A DNA stretch of 64,000 nt from assembly GCA_963730585.1 (NCBI GenBank), contig CAVSSL010000007.1:1-64000 (forward strand), written 5' to 3'. Within the stretch, counting starts at the first letter, position 1. Every line of letters begins with the position of its first letter. Positions 44,568 through 52,683 of this stretch are shown here, in pieces. The DNA comes from Pedococcus_A sp963730585. GTDB taxonomy: Bacteria; Actinomycetota; Actinomycetes; Actinomycetales; Dermatophilaceae. A model generated the notes under the pieces. It saw only the letters and a list, made by a program, of their open reading frames with translations, was not told the origin of the DNA and searched no databases. The translations under genes were made by a program, and so were the position numbers.

Positions 44568-45686
44568 TTGAGGGAGTATCTCCTCGTCCTGATGGTGGCG
44601 GCGGTCATCACGTACGCAGCGACCCCGCTGCTGCGCGCCATCGCCGTCAAGACCGGGGCGTTCACGCCGGTGCGCGACCGCGACGTGCACAGCACGCCCA
44701 TCCCGCGCCTCGGCGGGGTGGCGATCTTCCTCGGGTTCGCTGCGTCGATGCTCGCGGCGAGCCACCTCCCGCGGCTCGGGCAGGTCTTCGAGACCGGGCC
44801 CGAGCTCAAGGGCGTGCTGTGGGGCGCGGCCCTGGTCTGCCTGGTCGGTGCCGTCGACGACATCCATGAGCTCGACCCGCTGACGAAGCTCGGCGGACAG
44901 ATGATCGCGGCCGGCTTCATGGCGTTCCAGGGCGTGCAGCTGTTCTCGCTGCCGCTGGGCGGGGTGACCGTGCTGCCGCTGCCGGTCATGGTGGCCCTGA
45001 CCGTGCTGACGGTGCTGGTCATGACCAACGCGGTGAACTTCATCGACGGCCTCGACGGCCTCGCCGCCGGCGTGGTCGGCATCGCGGCGTCGTCGTTCTT
45101 CGTCTACAGCTACCTGATCTCGCGCAGCTACGACCCGCCGAACGTGTTCTCGTCGGCGACGTTCATCTCGGCGGCGCTGATCGGCTGCTGCCTGGGCTTC
45201 CTGCCGCACAACTTCCACCCGGCGCGCCTGTTCATGGGCGACTCCGGGGCGCTGCTGCTCGGCCTCCTCCTCGCGGCCGCCACCATCTCGACCACCGGCA
45301 GCGTCACGCCCACCGACGTCAGCACCAACGAGGTCGCGGCCACCCTGCTGCCGCTCGTGCTGCCGTTCGCGATCATCCTGCTGCCGCTCGTCGACGTCGT
45401 GCTCGCCGTCGTGCGGCGGACCCGCGCGGGCCGACGGCCGTGGCAGCCGGACGCCCTGCACCTGCACCACCGGATGCTGCAGATCGGGCACGGCCACCGA
45501 CGCGCGGTCATGCTCCTGTGGCTCTGGGCGGCCGTGGCAGCGCTGGGGTCGGTGAGCTTCGTCTTCATCGACGACGCGCGCATCGCCGCCGCGGGGGTGC
45601 TCGCGGCGATCGTGGTGGCCGTGGTGCTGACCGTCTGGCTGCCGCGGTGGTCGACGCCGCGCCACCAGCCCGGCGCCCTCAGCTGA
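44568..45686 (+). CDS. wecA: MraY/WecA-family undecaprenyl-phosphate sugar-1-phosphate transferase
   Basis: The 372-residue membrane protein has about eleven helices and the family motifs VGAVDDIHELD (catalytic Asp pair), TNAVNFIDGLDGLAAG, RLFMGDSGALLLG and the His motif LHLHHRML near the C-terminus. It transfers a hexosamine-1-phosphate, usually GlcNAc, to decaprenyl/undecaprenyl phosphate on the cytoplasmic face to start wall glycopolymer synthesis. It corresponds in position to rfe/Rv1302 next to the atp genes of mycobacteria. TTG start; the sugar specificity is inferred only. Confidence 0.92.
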   Translation: MREYLLVLMVAAVITYAATPLLRAIAVKTGAFTPVRDRDVHSTPIPRLGGVAIFLGFAASMLAASHLPRLGQVFETGPELKGVLWGAALVCLVGAVDDIHELDPLTKLGGQMIAAGFMAFQGVQLFSLPLGGVTVLPLPVMVALTVLTVLVMTNAVNFIDGLDGLAAGVVGIAASSFFVYSYLISRSYDPPNVFSSATFISAALIGCCLGFLPHNFHPARLFMGDSGALLLGLLLAAATISTTGSVTPTDVSTNEVAATLLPLVLPFAIILLPLVDVVLAVVRRTRAGRRPWQPDALHLHHRMLQIGHGHRRAVMLLWLWAAVAALGSVSFVFIDDARIAAAGVLAAIVVAVVLTVWLPRWSTPRHQPGALS

Positions 45687-45712
45687 GCCGCGTTCTCAGC
45701 AGAGACGGGCAC

Positions 45713-46327
45713 TCAGCCGAGCCGCGCCTCGAGGCGGGCCCGCACCTGAGGCCACTCGTCGCGCAGGATGCTGAAGACCACCGTGTCGCGGAACGTGCCG
45801 TCGGCCCGCCGGGTGTGCCGCCGCAGCACGCCCTCGCGGGTGGCGCCGAGCTTGGCGATGGCGGCCTGGGAGCGCTGGTTCACCGCGTCGGTCTGGATCT
45901 TCACCCGCCCGAAACCACAGTCCTCGAACGCGTGCGCGAGCAGCAGCAGCTTGGTCTCGGGGTTGACCTGGGTGCCCCACCACCGCGAGCCATACATCGT
46001 CCAGCCGAGGTGGGCCCGCTCGTTGACGAGGTCGAGGTCGCCGAGCGAGGAGGTGCCCACCACCGTGCCGGCCTCGCCGAGCGGTCCGTCCCCGACCAGG
46101 CGCACCGTGTATGCCGTGCGGCCGGCCTCGCGCGCGGCCACGTCCTTCGCGACGCGGGCCGTCGTCTCGGCGAGGTCGACCGGTGGGGGACGCATGATGA
46201 ACCCCTGCGTGTAGACGACCGGGTCGGTGAGGACGGCGTGCAGGCCCTGGGCGTCGTCGGGCTGCACGGGGTCGAGGCGCACGAAGCGGCCGACGAGCGG
46301 TTGTCCAGTGGGGGCGGTGGCTGGCAC
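45713..46327 (-). CDS. GNAT-family N-acetyltransferase (RimJ/RimL type)
   Basis: The 204-residue protein starts MPATAPTGQPLVGRFVRLDP and has the RimJ/RimL pattern: GTSSLGDLDLVNERAHLGWTM, WGTQVNPETKLLLLAHAFED (acetyl-CoA region), FGRVKIQTDAVNQRSQAAIAKLG and EGVLRRHTRRADGTFRDTVVFSILRDEW. Such enzymes acetylate amino groups of proteins or small molecules. It converges with wecA (26 bases apart). GTG start supported by a -10 element six bases upstream. Confidence 0.88.
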   Translation of the reverse strand: MPATAPTGQPLVGRFVRLDPVQPDDAQGLHAVLTDPVVYTQGFIMRPPPVDLAETTARVAKDVAAREAGRTAYTVRLVGDGPLGEAGTVVGTSSLGDLDLVNERAHLGWTMYGSRWWGTQVNPETKLLLLAHAFEDCGFGRVKIQTDAVNQRSQAAIAKLGATREGVLRRHTRRADGTFRDTVVFSILRDEWPQVRARLEARLG

Positions 46328-46333
46328 GAACGG

Positions 46334-46339
46334 AGGATA
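46334..46339 (-). promoter_or_regulatory. -10 element TATCCT for the acetyltransferase gene
   Basis: On the minus strand TATCCT is 6 bases before the GTG start at 46327. Confidence 0.45.
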
Positions 46340-46432
46340 TCCACCGCATTCCACCCACATCGGGTGACGTGTTCCCCTACGGTCGGCCCGCCGACGAGAC
46401 CCGCCGGCTCCGCAACGAGGGGAAGACCCGCT

Positions 46433-47062
46433 GTGACCTACACGCACCCGTCGGGCGACGAGCCCACCACCGCACCCGAGAGCGTGCCGTTCGCCAGCGC
46501 TTCCGCCGGTGACGTGCCGCTGCGCGGGGCGCCGCTGCAGTCCGCCGCGCCGGTCCCGACCGCGGAGGCGGCCGCCGCGGCCACCGAGTCGGCCGCCGCC
46601 CTGCGCGCCGGTGTCGCCGTGCCGGTCGTCGAGAACGTCGGCCGCGGGCTGCTCTTCTCGCTGGCGGCCATCCCGCTCGGTGTCGCGGCCGCCGCGCTCA
46701 TCTGGCAGCTCGGCTTCATCGCCTCGATCACCAGCTTCGCCATCGCGGCCGGCGCGGCCTGGCTCTACACCCGCGGCGCCGGCTCGGCTCCGCGAGCCGG
46801 TCTCGTCCCGCTCATCGCGGTGATCGTGGCCGGCGTCGTGGCCTCGTTCCTGGCGGTCGTGGTCTCCGACATGGTGCACGTCTGGAACAGCCCGGAGGGT
46901 GCCGACCTGGGCTGGCCGAGCCTGTCGAGCTTCATCATGGGCAACATCTTCGACCCCGGTGTCCTCGCCTCCTACGGCACGGACATGGCCATGTTCGGCG
47001 TGTTCGCCGCCCTCGGCGTCTTCAGCACCGTTCGTCGCCTGCTCGCCGCGAACCGCGCCTGA
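46433..47062 (+). CDS. Hypothetical membrane protein with four helices
   Basis: The 209-residue protein has a disordered Ala/Pro/Thr-rich N-terminus of about 75 residues, then hydrophobic segments near 80-100 (LLFSLAAIPLGVAAAALIWQ), 105-120, 130-150 (LVPLIAVIVAGVVASFLAVV) and 180-200. I do not recognise a family. It lies between wecA and the ATP synthase genes, on the same strand, but a palindromic repeat and a CRP-like site separate it from the latter. GTG start with GAGGGGAAG upstream. Confidence 0.7.
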   Translation: MTYTHPSGDEPTTAPESVPFASASAGDVPLRGAPLQSAAPVPTAEAAAAATESAAALRAGVAVPVVENVGRGLLFSLAAIPLGVAAAALIWQLGFIASITSFAIAAGAAWLYTRGAGSAPRAGLVPLIAVIVAGVVASFLAVVVSDMVHVWNSPEGADLGWPSLSSFIMGNIFDPGVLASYGTDMAMFGVFAALGVFSTVRRLLAANRA

Positions 47063-47105
47063 CGGCTGCAGACCCGGGGCCGGCACCGCGGAGGCAGCCG
47101 GATCA

Positions 47106-47149
47106 CTGTGGTGGATCACCGACCCCCTGAGGTCGGTGATCCACCACAG
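47106..47149. repeat. 40-bp palindromic element, copy 3, with 2-bp extensions
   Basis: Arms CTGTGGTGGATCACCGACC and GGTCGGTGATCCACCACAG are perfect complements over 19 bases with a short CCCTGA centre. It is the most regular of the three copies and lies upstream of the ATP synthase operon. Confidence 0.9.
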
Positions 47150-47213
47150 TCGTGTGTGGGCAGCCCCAGGGGCTTCAATGGGAGCGGCACGGATTAGGAG
47201 CCCTCACGCCGCT

Positions 47214-47229
47214 CGTGATAACTTTCACA
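47214..47229 (+). promoter_or_regulatory. CRP/GlxR-like site upstream of the ATP synthase operon
   Basis: CGTGATAACTTTCACA matches the CRP-family consensus TGTGA-N6-TCACA at 9 of 10 defined positions. It lies 80 bases before the first gene of the operon. GlxR is reported to bind ahead of the atp operon in Corynebacterium, which makes this plausible; binding here is inferred. Confidence 0.5.
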
Positions 47230-47309
47230 AGCACTTCGGGCGGCCGTCGAACCGGTCGCCCAGCACCCGAATTCGCCGTCCGCCCCGACGAATCCAGGCA
47301 GGCACCACC

Positions 47310-47744
47310 ATGACGCAGCACCCCGCGCGCCAGGGACGCAGTCCCTTCCGTGCCATGTTGCTGGGCTCGGTCGCCTCCGGTCTCGCCGGGGCGGTGCTGT
47401 CGGCAGCGGTGCTCGGGGTCCTCCGCGGAGGCGACGGAATCGTTGCGGCGTTGCTGGGGGGCGCCACAGCGCTGGTCATCCTCGTGGTCGGCCTGCTCGG
47501 CATCGCCGCCATCGTCGCGGGCCACCCCGCGGTCGCCATGGCGGGCGCCTTCGTCGTCTACCTCGGGCAGCTGATCCTGCTCGCGGCCGTCGTGCTGTCG
47601 CTGCGCGACGCCGCGTGGCTGGACGGCCGCGCGTTCGCGATCGGTGCCGTCGTCACGACGGTGCTGGCCCAGGTCGGCCTCATCGTCGGCTACACCCGGG
47701 CGCGCCACGTCATGTTCCCCGACGCGGGGGAGGCGGTCCGATGA
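47310..47744 (+). CDS. ATP synthase I-like (AtpI) membrane protein
   Basis: The 144-residue protein has four hydrophobic segments (first LLGSVASGLAGAVLSAAVLG) and lies at the head of the ATP synthase cluster, the position of AtpI (Rv1303-like) in actinobacteria. AtpI is thought to help c-ring assembly. The sequence itself is little conserved, so the name rests on position and topology. Its stop overlaps the next start by four bases. Confidence 0.75.
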   Translation: MTQHPARQGRSPFRAMLLGSVASGLAGAVLSAAVLGVLRGGDGIVAALLGGATALVILVVGLLGIAAIVAGHPAVAMAGAFVVYLGQLILLAAVVLSLRDAAWLDGRAFAIGAVVTTVLAQVGLIVGYTRARHVMFPDAGEAVR

Positions 47745-48070
47745 CCGACCCGACCAACCCGTTCCCGGAGCAGCCGGAGCAGCCGGAGCAGCCGGAGAAG
47801 CACCCGCAGCGCTCCGACGTCACGCCCCGCAAGACTCCCGACCAGTCGCACCGGTGGAGCACCGAGACCGAGGGCCCGAGCGAGACGGCGAAGGCCGACG
47901 CGCTCGGCGCCACCGTGCTCGCGTACCTCATCACCGGGCCCGCGCTCTTCGGCGGCCTGGGCTACCTTCTCGACCGCGTCCTGGGCACCGCGTTCCTCGT
48001 GGTGCTGGGCGTGATCGGCGGGATGGCCGCTTCGCTGTACCTGATCTGGCTCCGGTACGGTACGTCATGA
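47741..48070 (+). CDS. AtpZ/AtpI-like small membrane protein
   Basis: This 109-residue protein has a charged, Pro-rich N-terminus with EQP repeats and two membrane helices (ATVLAYLITGPALFGGLGYLLD; AFLVVLGVIGGMAASLYLIW), the layout of AtpZ-like F0F1 accessory proteins. The order here (four-helix gene first, two-helix gene second) precedes atpB. Confidence 0.78.
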   Translation: MTDPTNPFPEQPEQPEQPEKHPQRSDVTPRKTPDQSHRWSTETEGPSETAKADALGATVLAYLITGPALFGGLGYLLDRVLGTAFLVVLGVIGGMAASLYLIWLRYGTS

Positions 48071-48137
48071 CATCTGTCATGGCGGCTCGCGACGAGCTTG
48101 GAGCCACGATGTCCACCACCACGATCGAGGAGACCCT

Positions 48138-48950
48138 GTGAGCTTGAACGCGCTGGCTGCGCCTGTCGCGACCTTCGCTTCCGCAGAGGGCGATGGCGAG
48201 TTCCACACCCCGACGCCGAACGACTTCTGGCTGCCCATCGTCGGCGATGGCACCTGGGCCATCACCGAGCAGATGGTCTGGGGCCTCGTGTCGGTGGTGC
48301 TGCTGTCGGTCGTCATGGTGCAGCTGTCCAAGCGCGCCGCCGTGCTCCCGTCCAAGGGTCAGTGGCTCCTCGAGGGCTTCTACAACTTCTGCCGCAACGG
48401 CATCGCCCGCGACATGATCGGCTCGCGCGACTTCCTGCGCTTCGTGCCGCTGCTGTTCACGCTGTTCTCGCTGATCCTGGTGAACAACCTGTTCGGCATC
48501 ACGCCGCCGATCATGTTCCCGACGATGAGCAAGATCGGCTTCCCGATCGCCCTGACGCTCGTGGTCTACGTCGTCTACCACGGCATCGGCATCAAGAAGC
48601 ACGGCCTGGGCGGCTACTTCAGCCACATGATGCCCGCGGGCCTGCCCGGCTGGATCAAGCCGGTCATCTTCCCGCTCGAGCTCATCACCTACTTCATCAC
48701 CCGGCCGCTCACGCTTGCCCTGCGACTCTTCGGCAACATGTTCGCCGGCCACATGCTCATCGTGCTGTTCGTCTCGGCCGGTGCGTACTTCCTGACCCAG
48801 GGCGTGGCCTTCAAGCTGCTGAGCATCCCCACCTTCGGCATGGCCGCGGTCATGACCCTGTTCGAGGGCCTGGTGCAGTTCCTGCAGGCCTACGTCTTCA
48901 CCCTCCTGTCGGCCAGCTACATCGCCGGCGCCCTCGCCGACGACCACTGA
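48138..48950 (+). CDS. atpB: ATP synthase subunit a
   Basis: The 270-residue Fo subunit provides the proton half-channels. The essential Arg lies in PLTLALRLFGNMFAGH, with the preceding helices ITPPIMFPTMSK and PLELITYFITRP, and a C-terminal FEGLVQFLQAYVFTLLSASYI. GTG start with GAGGAGA-like spacing upstream. It is the first structural gene of the operon. Confidence 0.96.
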   Translation: MSLNALAAPVATFASAEGDGEFHTPTPNDFWLPIVGDGTWAITEQMVWGLVSVVLLSVVMVQLSKRAAVLPSKGQWLLEGFYNFCRNGIARDMIGSRDFLRFVPLLFTLFSLILVNNLFGITPPIMFPTMSKIGFPIALTLVVYVVYHGIGIKKHGLGGYFSHMMPAGLPGWIKPVIFPLELITYFITRPLTLALRLFGNMFAGHMLIVLFVSAGAYFLTQGVAFKLLSIPTFGMAAVMTLFEGLVQFLQAYVFTLLSASYIAGALADDH

Positions 48951-49058
48951 TCGACGGCTGCACGACCGCACCACCCTTGACCCACAACTGAACACACGCA
49001 CACACCCACCGCGGCACACGGCCGCGGCGGATCACTGAAACACGAAAGAGGAATCATC

Positions 49059-49259
49059 GTGGAAGGCAACCTCTCCCTCGTCGGCTACGGCCTTGCGACC
49101 ATCGGCCCGGCCATCGCCGTGGGTCTGATCTTCGCTGCCTACATCAACGGTGTGGCCCGCCAGCCCGAGGCTCGTAACCTCCTGCAGCCGATCGCCATCC
49201 TCGGCTTCGCGCTCGCCGAGGCGCTCGCCATCTTCGGTCTGGTGCTCTTCTTCCTCTGA
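49059..49259 (+). CDS. atpE: ATP synthase subunit c
   Basis: The 66-residue two-helix proteolipid forms the rotating ring. The loop is GVARQPEA and the proton-binding Glu lies in LGFALAEALAIFG (about residue 54). It is shorter than usual (70-81 residues), and the N-terminal helix reads IGPAIAVGLIFAA, so the usual Gly-rich GxGxGxG packing motif is partly replaced by Ala. GTG start after GAAAGAGG. Confidence 0.95.
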   Translation: MEGNLSLVGYGLATIGPAIAVGLIFAAYINGVARQPEARNLLQPIAILGFALAEALAIFGLVLFFL

Positions 49260-49315
49260 TCCCACCGGTTCGAGGAAACACCAGCTAACTAAGGCACTAG
49301 GCCAGAGGAGTACCC

Positions 49316-49993
49316 GTGATCACCACCGCTACTGCTGCGACAGTCGTGGGGCTGGCGGCTGCCGAGGAGCAGAAGATGCCCCTCATCCCGCACATTCCCG
49401 AGCTCATCTTCGGGTTCGTCATGTTCGGGATCCTGTACTTCGTCGTGAAGTCCAAGGTCGTCCCCAACCTCGAGAAGGCGTACGCCGAGCGCACCGCCGC
49501 CATCGAGGGCGGCATGCAGCAGGCCGAAGAGGCCCAGCAGCAGGCCCAGGCGGCTCTCGAGCAGTACCAGGCTCAGCTGGCCGAAGCCCGTGTCGAGGCG
49601 TCCCGCATCCGTGAGGAGGCCCGCGAGCAGGGGGCCGCGATCGTCGCCGAGATGCGCGGTCAGGCTCAGAGCGAGGCCACCCGCATCACCGAGTCCGCCC
49701 AGAGGCAGATCGAGGCAGAGCGCCAGCAGGCGATCGTCTCGCTCCGCTCCGAGGTCGGCCGGCTGTCCACCGACCTGGCCAGCCGCATCGTCGGGGAGTC
49801 CCTCCACGACGAGACGCGCCAGAAGGGTCTCGTGGACCGCTTCCTCGCCGAGCTCGAGGCCGGCGAGATCCGTCCCGAGAAGGTCGGCGCCGCGGCTCCC
49901 GCTGCGCAGCCGGCCGCACCGGCTCCGTCGCAGGGCGAGTTCGACCTGCCGACCGGCGGCCACGGCACGACGGCCCCCGGCCAGGACGCGTGA
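49316..49993 (+). CDS. atpF: ATP synthase subunit b
   Basis: The 225-residue stator subunit has one membrane helix (LIFGFVMFGILYFVVKSKVVP near residue 28), then a long charged coiled coil (AYAERTAAIEGGMQQAEEAQ to about residue 150), and an Ala/Pro-rich tail of about 40 residues beyond the normal end. It links Fo to F1 with the delta subunit. GTG start after GAGGAG. Confidence 0.95.
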   Translation: MITTATAATVVGLAAAEEQKMPLIPHIPELIFGFVMFGILYFVVKSKVVPNLEKAYAERTAAIEGGMQQAEEAQQQAQAALEQYQAQLAEARVEASRIREEAREQGAAIVAEMRGQAQSEATRITESAQRQIEAERQQAIVSLRSEVGRLSTDLASRIVGESLHDETRQKGLVDRFLAELEAGEIRPEKVGAAAPAAQPAAPAPSQGEFDLPTGGHGTTAPGQDA

Positions 49994-50805
49994 TGCGCGG
50001 TTCGTCCCGGGGCGCAGCCACGGCCAGCCTGCGCGCCTTCCAGGAGGCGCTGCAGTCCGGCACGGACTGGAACGCGCTGGCGGAGGACCTGTTCGCCGTC
50101 ACGGCGGTGGCTGACGGCAACGCCACCCTCCGCCGTGCGCTGGCCGACCCGTCGCGCGAGGCCGCTGCCAAGCGTGACCTCGTGGGCCGGCTGTTCGGCG
50201 GCAAGGTCTCGCCGGCCGTGGTCGAGCTGCTCTCGGAGATGGTCGCCCAGCGGTGGGCGACCGAGCGCGACCTGACCGACACGGTCGAGCGTCTCGCCGT
50301 CGAGACGGTGCTCGCCTCGGCCGAGGCGGGCAACCGGGCGGACCAGATCGAGGACGAGCTGTTCCGCTTCGAGCGGATCGTCGCCGGCAACCCGGAGCTC
50401 CGGGACGCCCTGACGAGCCGCAACGGCACCCCGCAGGACAAGGCCGACCTCGTCGGCCGCCTCCTGCAGGGCAAGGCCTCCGCCGAGACCGTGCGCCTGG
50501 CGCGCCAGTCGGTCCTCGCCCCGCGCGGGCGCCGGATCGACCGGACGCTGGAGCACTACCTCGGTCTGGCGGCCAAGCGGCGCGAGCAGCTGACCGCCGT
50601 GGTCACCGCGGCAGTCGAGCTGGACGAGCAGCAGCGCCAGCGGCTGAGCCGGGCCCTCCAGGGCATCTACGGCCGACCGGTGCTGCTCCAGGTCGTCGTC
50701 GACCCCGCGGTCGTCGGCGGCATCCGGGTGCAGATCGGCGACGAGGTCGTCGACGGCACCGTGCTCCGCAAGCTCGAAGGCGCCCGCCGGCACCTGGCCG
50801 GCTGA
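49993..50805 (+). CDS. atpH: ATP synthase subunit delta
   Basis: The 270-residue protein resembles the long actinobacterial delta subunit: an N-terminal helical domain (LFAVTAVADGNATLRRAL) and the C-terminal DPAVVGGIRVQIGDEVVDGTVLRKLEGARRHL motif. It joins the b dimer to the alpha3beta3 head. Its ATG overlaps the atpF stop. Confidence 0.94.
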   Translation: MRGSSRGAATASLRAFQEALQSGTDWNALAEDLFAVTAVADGNATLRRALADPSREAAAKRDLVGRLFGGKVSPAVVELLSEMVAQRWATERDLTDTVERLAVETVLASAEAGNRADQIEDELFRFERIVAGNPELRDALTSRNGTPQDKADLVGRLLQGKASAETVRLARQSVLAPRGRRIDRTLEHYLGLAAKRREQLTAVVTAAVELDEQQRQRLSRALQGIYGRPVLLQVVVDPAVVGGIRVQIGDEVVDGTVLRKLEGARRHLAG

Positions 50806-50911
50806 CCCGAACGAAAGCCACCGGCACCCGCGGCCGGACAACTCGACAACACCAGTGACTTCCGGTCCACAAGCAGCCGGCAGCGCACCACCTAAAGGGA
50901 GAAGAGATCAG

Positions 50912-52549
50912 ATGACGGAGCTTTCGATCCGTCCGGAGGAGATCCGGGACGCGCTGGACAACTTCGTCCAGTCCTATGAGCCCGGCACGGCCTCCCGCGA
51001 AGAGGTCGGCCGCGTCACCGACGCCGGTGACGGCATCGCCCACGTCGAGGGCCTGCCCTCGTGCATGACCAACGAGCTCCTGCAGTTCGAGGACGGCACG
51101 CTCGGCCTCGCGCTGAACCTCGACGTCCACGAGATCGGCGTCGTCATCCTCGGTGACTTCGCCGGCATCGAGGAGGGCCAGGAGGTCAAGCGCACCGGAG
51201 AGGTCCTCTCCGTGCCGGTCGGCGACGAGTTCCTCGGCCGCGTCGTCAACCCCCTCGGCCAGGCCATCGACGGCCTCGGTGAGATCACGACCTCCCAGCG
51301 CCGCGCCCTCGAGCTGCAGGCCCCCTCGGTGGTCCAGCGCAAGTCGGTGCACGAGCCGCTGCAGACCGGCCTCAAGGCCGTCGACGCCATGACGCCGATC
51401 GGCCGTGGCCAGCGCCAGCTCATCATCGGCGACCGCCAGACCGGCAAGTCCGCCGTGGCGATCGACACGATCATCAACCAGAAGCAGAACTGGGAGACCG
51501 GCGACCCGCAGCAGCAGGTCCGCTGCATCTACGTCGCGATCGGCCAGAAGGGCTCGACCATCGCGGGCGTCCGCGGCGCCCTCGAGGAGGCCGGCGCGCT
51601 CGAGTACACCACCATCGTCGCCGCCCCGGCGTCCGACTCGGCCGGCTTCAAGTACCTCGCTCCCTACACCGGCTCGGCCATCGGCCAGCACTGGATGTAC
51701 CAGGGCAAGCACGTCCTCATCGTGTTCGACGACCTGAGCAAGCAGGCCGAGGCCTACCGCGCCGTGTCGCTGCTGCTGCGCCGCCCGCCGGGCCGCGAGG
51801 CCTACCCCGGTGACGTCTTCTACCTGCACTCGCGGCTCCTCGAGCGCTGCGCGAAGCTCTCGGACGACCTCGGCGCCGGCTCCATGACGGGCCTGCCGAT
51901 CATCGAGACCAAGGCCGGTGACGTCTCGGCGTACATCCCGACCAACGTCATCTCCATCACCGACGGCCAGATCTACCTCCAGGCCGACCTGTTCAACGCC
52001 AACGTCCGCCCGGCGATCGACGTGGGTGTCTCGGTCTCCCGTGTCGGTGGCGCCGCGCAGATCAAGGCGATGAAGGAGGTCTCGGGTCGTCTGAAGCTCG
52101 ACCTCGCGCAGTTCCGCGCGATGGAGGCCTTCGCGATGTTCGCCTCCGACCTCGACCCGGCCTCGCGCGCCCAGCTCGCGAAGGGCGCCCGCCTCGTCGA
52201 GCTGCTCAAGCAGAAGCAGGCGAACCCGTACCCCGTCGAGGAGCAGGTCGTCTCGATCTGGGCCGGCACCACCGGCCAGCTCGACTCGATCGCGGTCGAG
52301 GACGTCGCCCGCTTCGAGACCGACTTCCTCGACTACCTCCGCCGCGAGAAGTCGGGCCTGCTGGCCGCGATCCGCGAGTCCAAGAAGTTCGCCGACGAGA
52401 CCCGCGAGGGCCTCGAGGACGCCGTGAAGGCGTTCAAGGAGCAGTTCATGGCCTCCGGCGAGGAGAACCTGCCGCTCGGCCACGAGCCCGACGCGGGCGA
52501 CCTCGAGACGGAGATCGAGCAGGAGAAGATCGTCCGCCAGAAGCGCTGA
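50912..52549 (+). CDS. atpA: ATP synthase subunit alpha
   Basis: The 545-residue F1 subunit has the P-loop GDRQTGKSAVAIDT, the Arg finger region ISITDGQIYLQADLFNANVRPAIDVGVSVSRVGG and the usual N-terminal beta-barrel. AAAGGGAGAAGAG precedes the ATG. A 74-base hairpin region follows, before atpG. Confidence 0.98.
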   Translation: MTELSIRPEEIRDALDNFVQSYEPGTASREEVGRVTDAGDGIAHVEGLPSCMTNELLQFEDGTLGLALNLDVHEIGVVILGDFAGIEEGQEVKRTGEVLSVPVGDEFLGRVVNPLGQAIDGLGEITTSQRRALELQAPSVVQRKSVHEPLQTGLKAVDAMTPIGRGQRQLIIGDRQTGKSAVAIDTIINQKQNWETGDPQQQVRCIYVAIGQKGSTIAGVRGALEEAGALEYTTIVAAPASDSAGFKYLAPYTGSAIGQHWMYQGKHVLIVFDDLSKQAEAYRAVSLLLRRPPGREAYPGDVFYLHSRLLERCAKLSDDLGAGSMTGLPIIETKAGDVSAYIPTNVISITDGQIYLQADLFNANVRPAIDVGVSVSRVGGAAQIKAMKEVSGRLKLDLAQFRAMEAFAMFASDLDPASRAQLAKGARLVELLKQKQANPYPVEEQVVSIWAGTTGQLDSIAVEDVARFETDFLDYLRREKSGLLAAIRESKKFADETREGLEDAVKAFKEQFMASGEENLPLGHEPDAGDLETEIEQEKIVRQKR

Positions 52550-52551
52550 TC

Positions 52552-52625
52552 GGTATGCCGGGTGCGCGGCTTCGCGCACCCGGCACCATCGGTGCCCTGG
52601 CACCACAGCGGCATCACGGCATACC
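52552..52625 (+). terminator. Hairpin cluster inside the ATP synthase operon, between atpA and atpG
   Basis: GCCGGGTGCGCG (52557-52568) pairs with CGCGCACCCGGC (52573-52584). A second small hairpin GGCACC/GGTGCC follows (52582-52596). GGTATGCCG (52552) and CGGCATACC (52617) bracket the whole. It could lower expression of atpG and later genes or protect the mRNA end. Confidence 0.6.
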
Positions 52626-52683
52626 AGCTTGTAGGCATCGCGGCGCACGCCGCACGAAAACGAACGAGGAGAGGCGGAAACAT

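Noticed and set aside
48066..48079. ATGACATCTGTCAT palindrome at the end of the AtpZ-like gene
   Set aside because: It lies over a stop codon within an operon with no promoter-like sequence, and its short arms could be chance.
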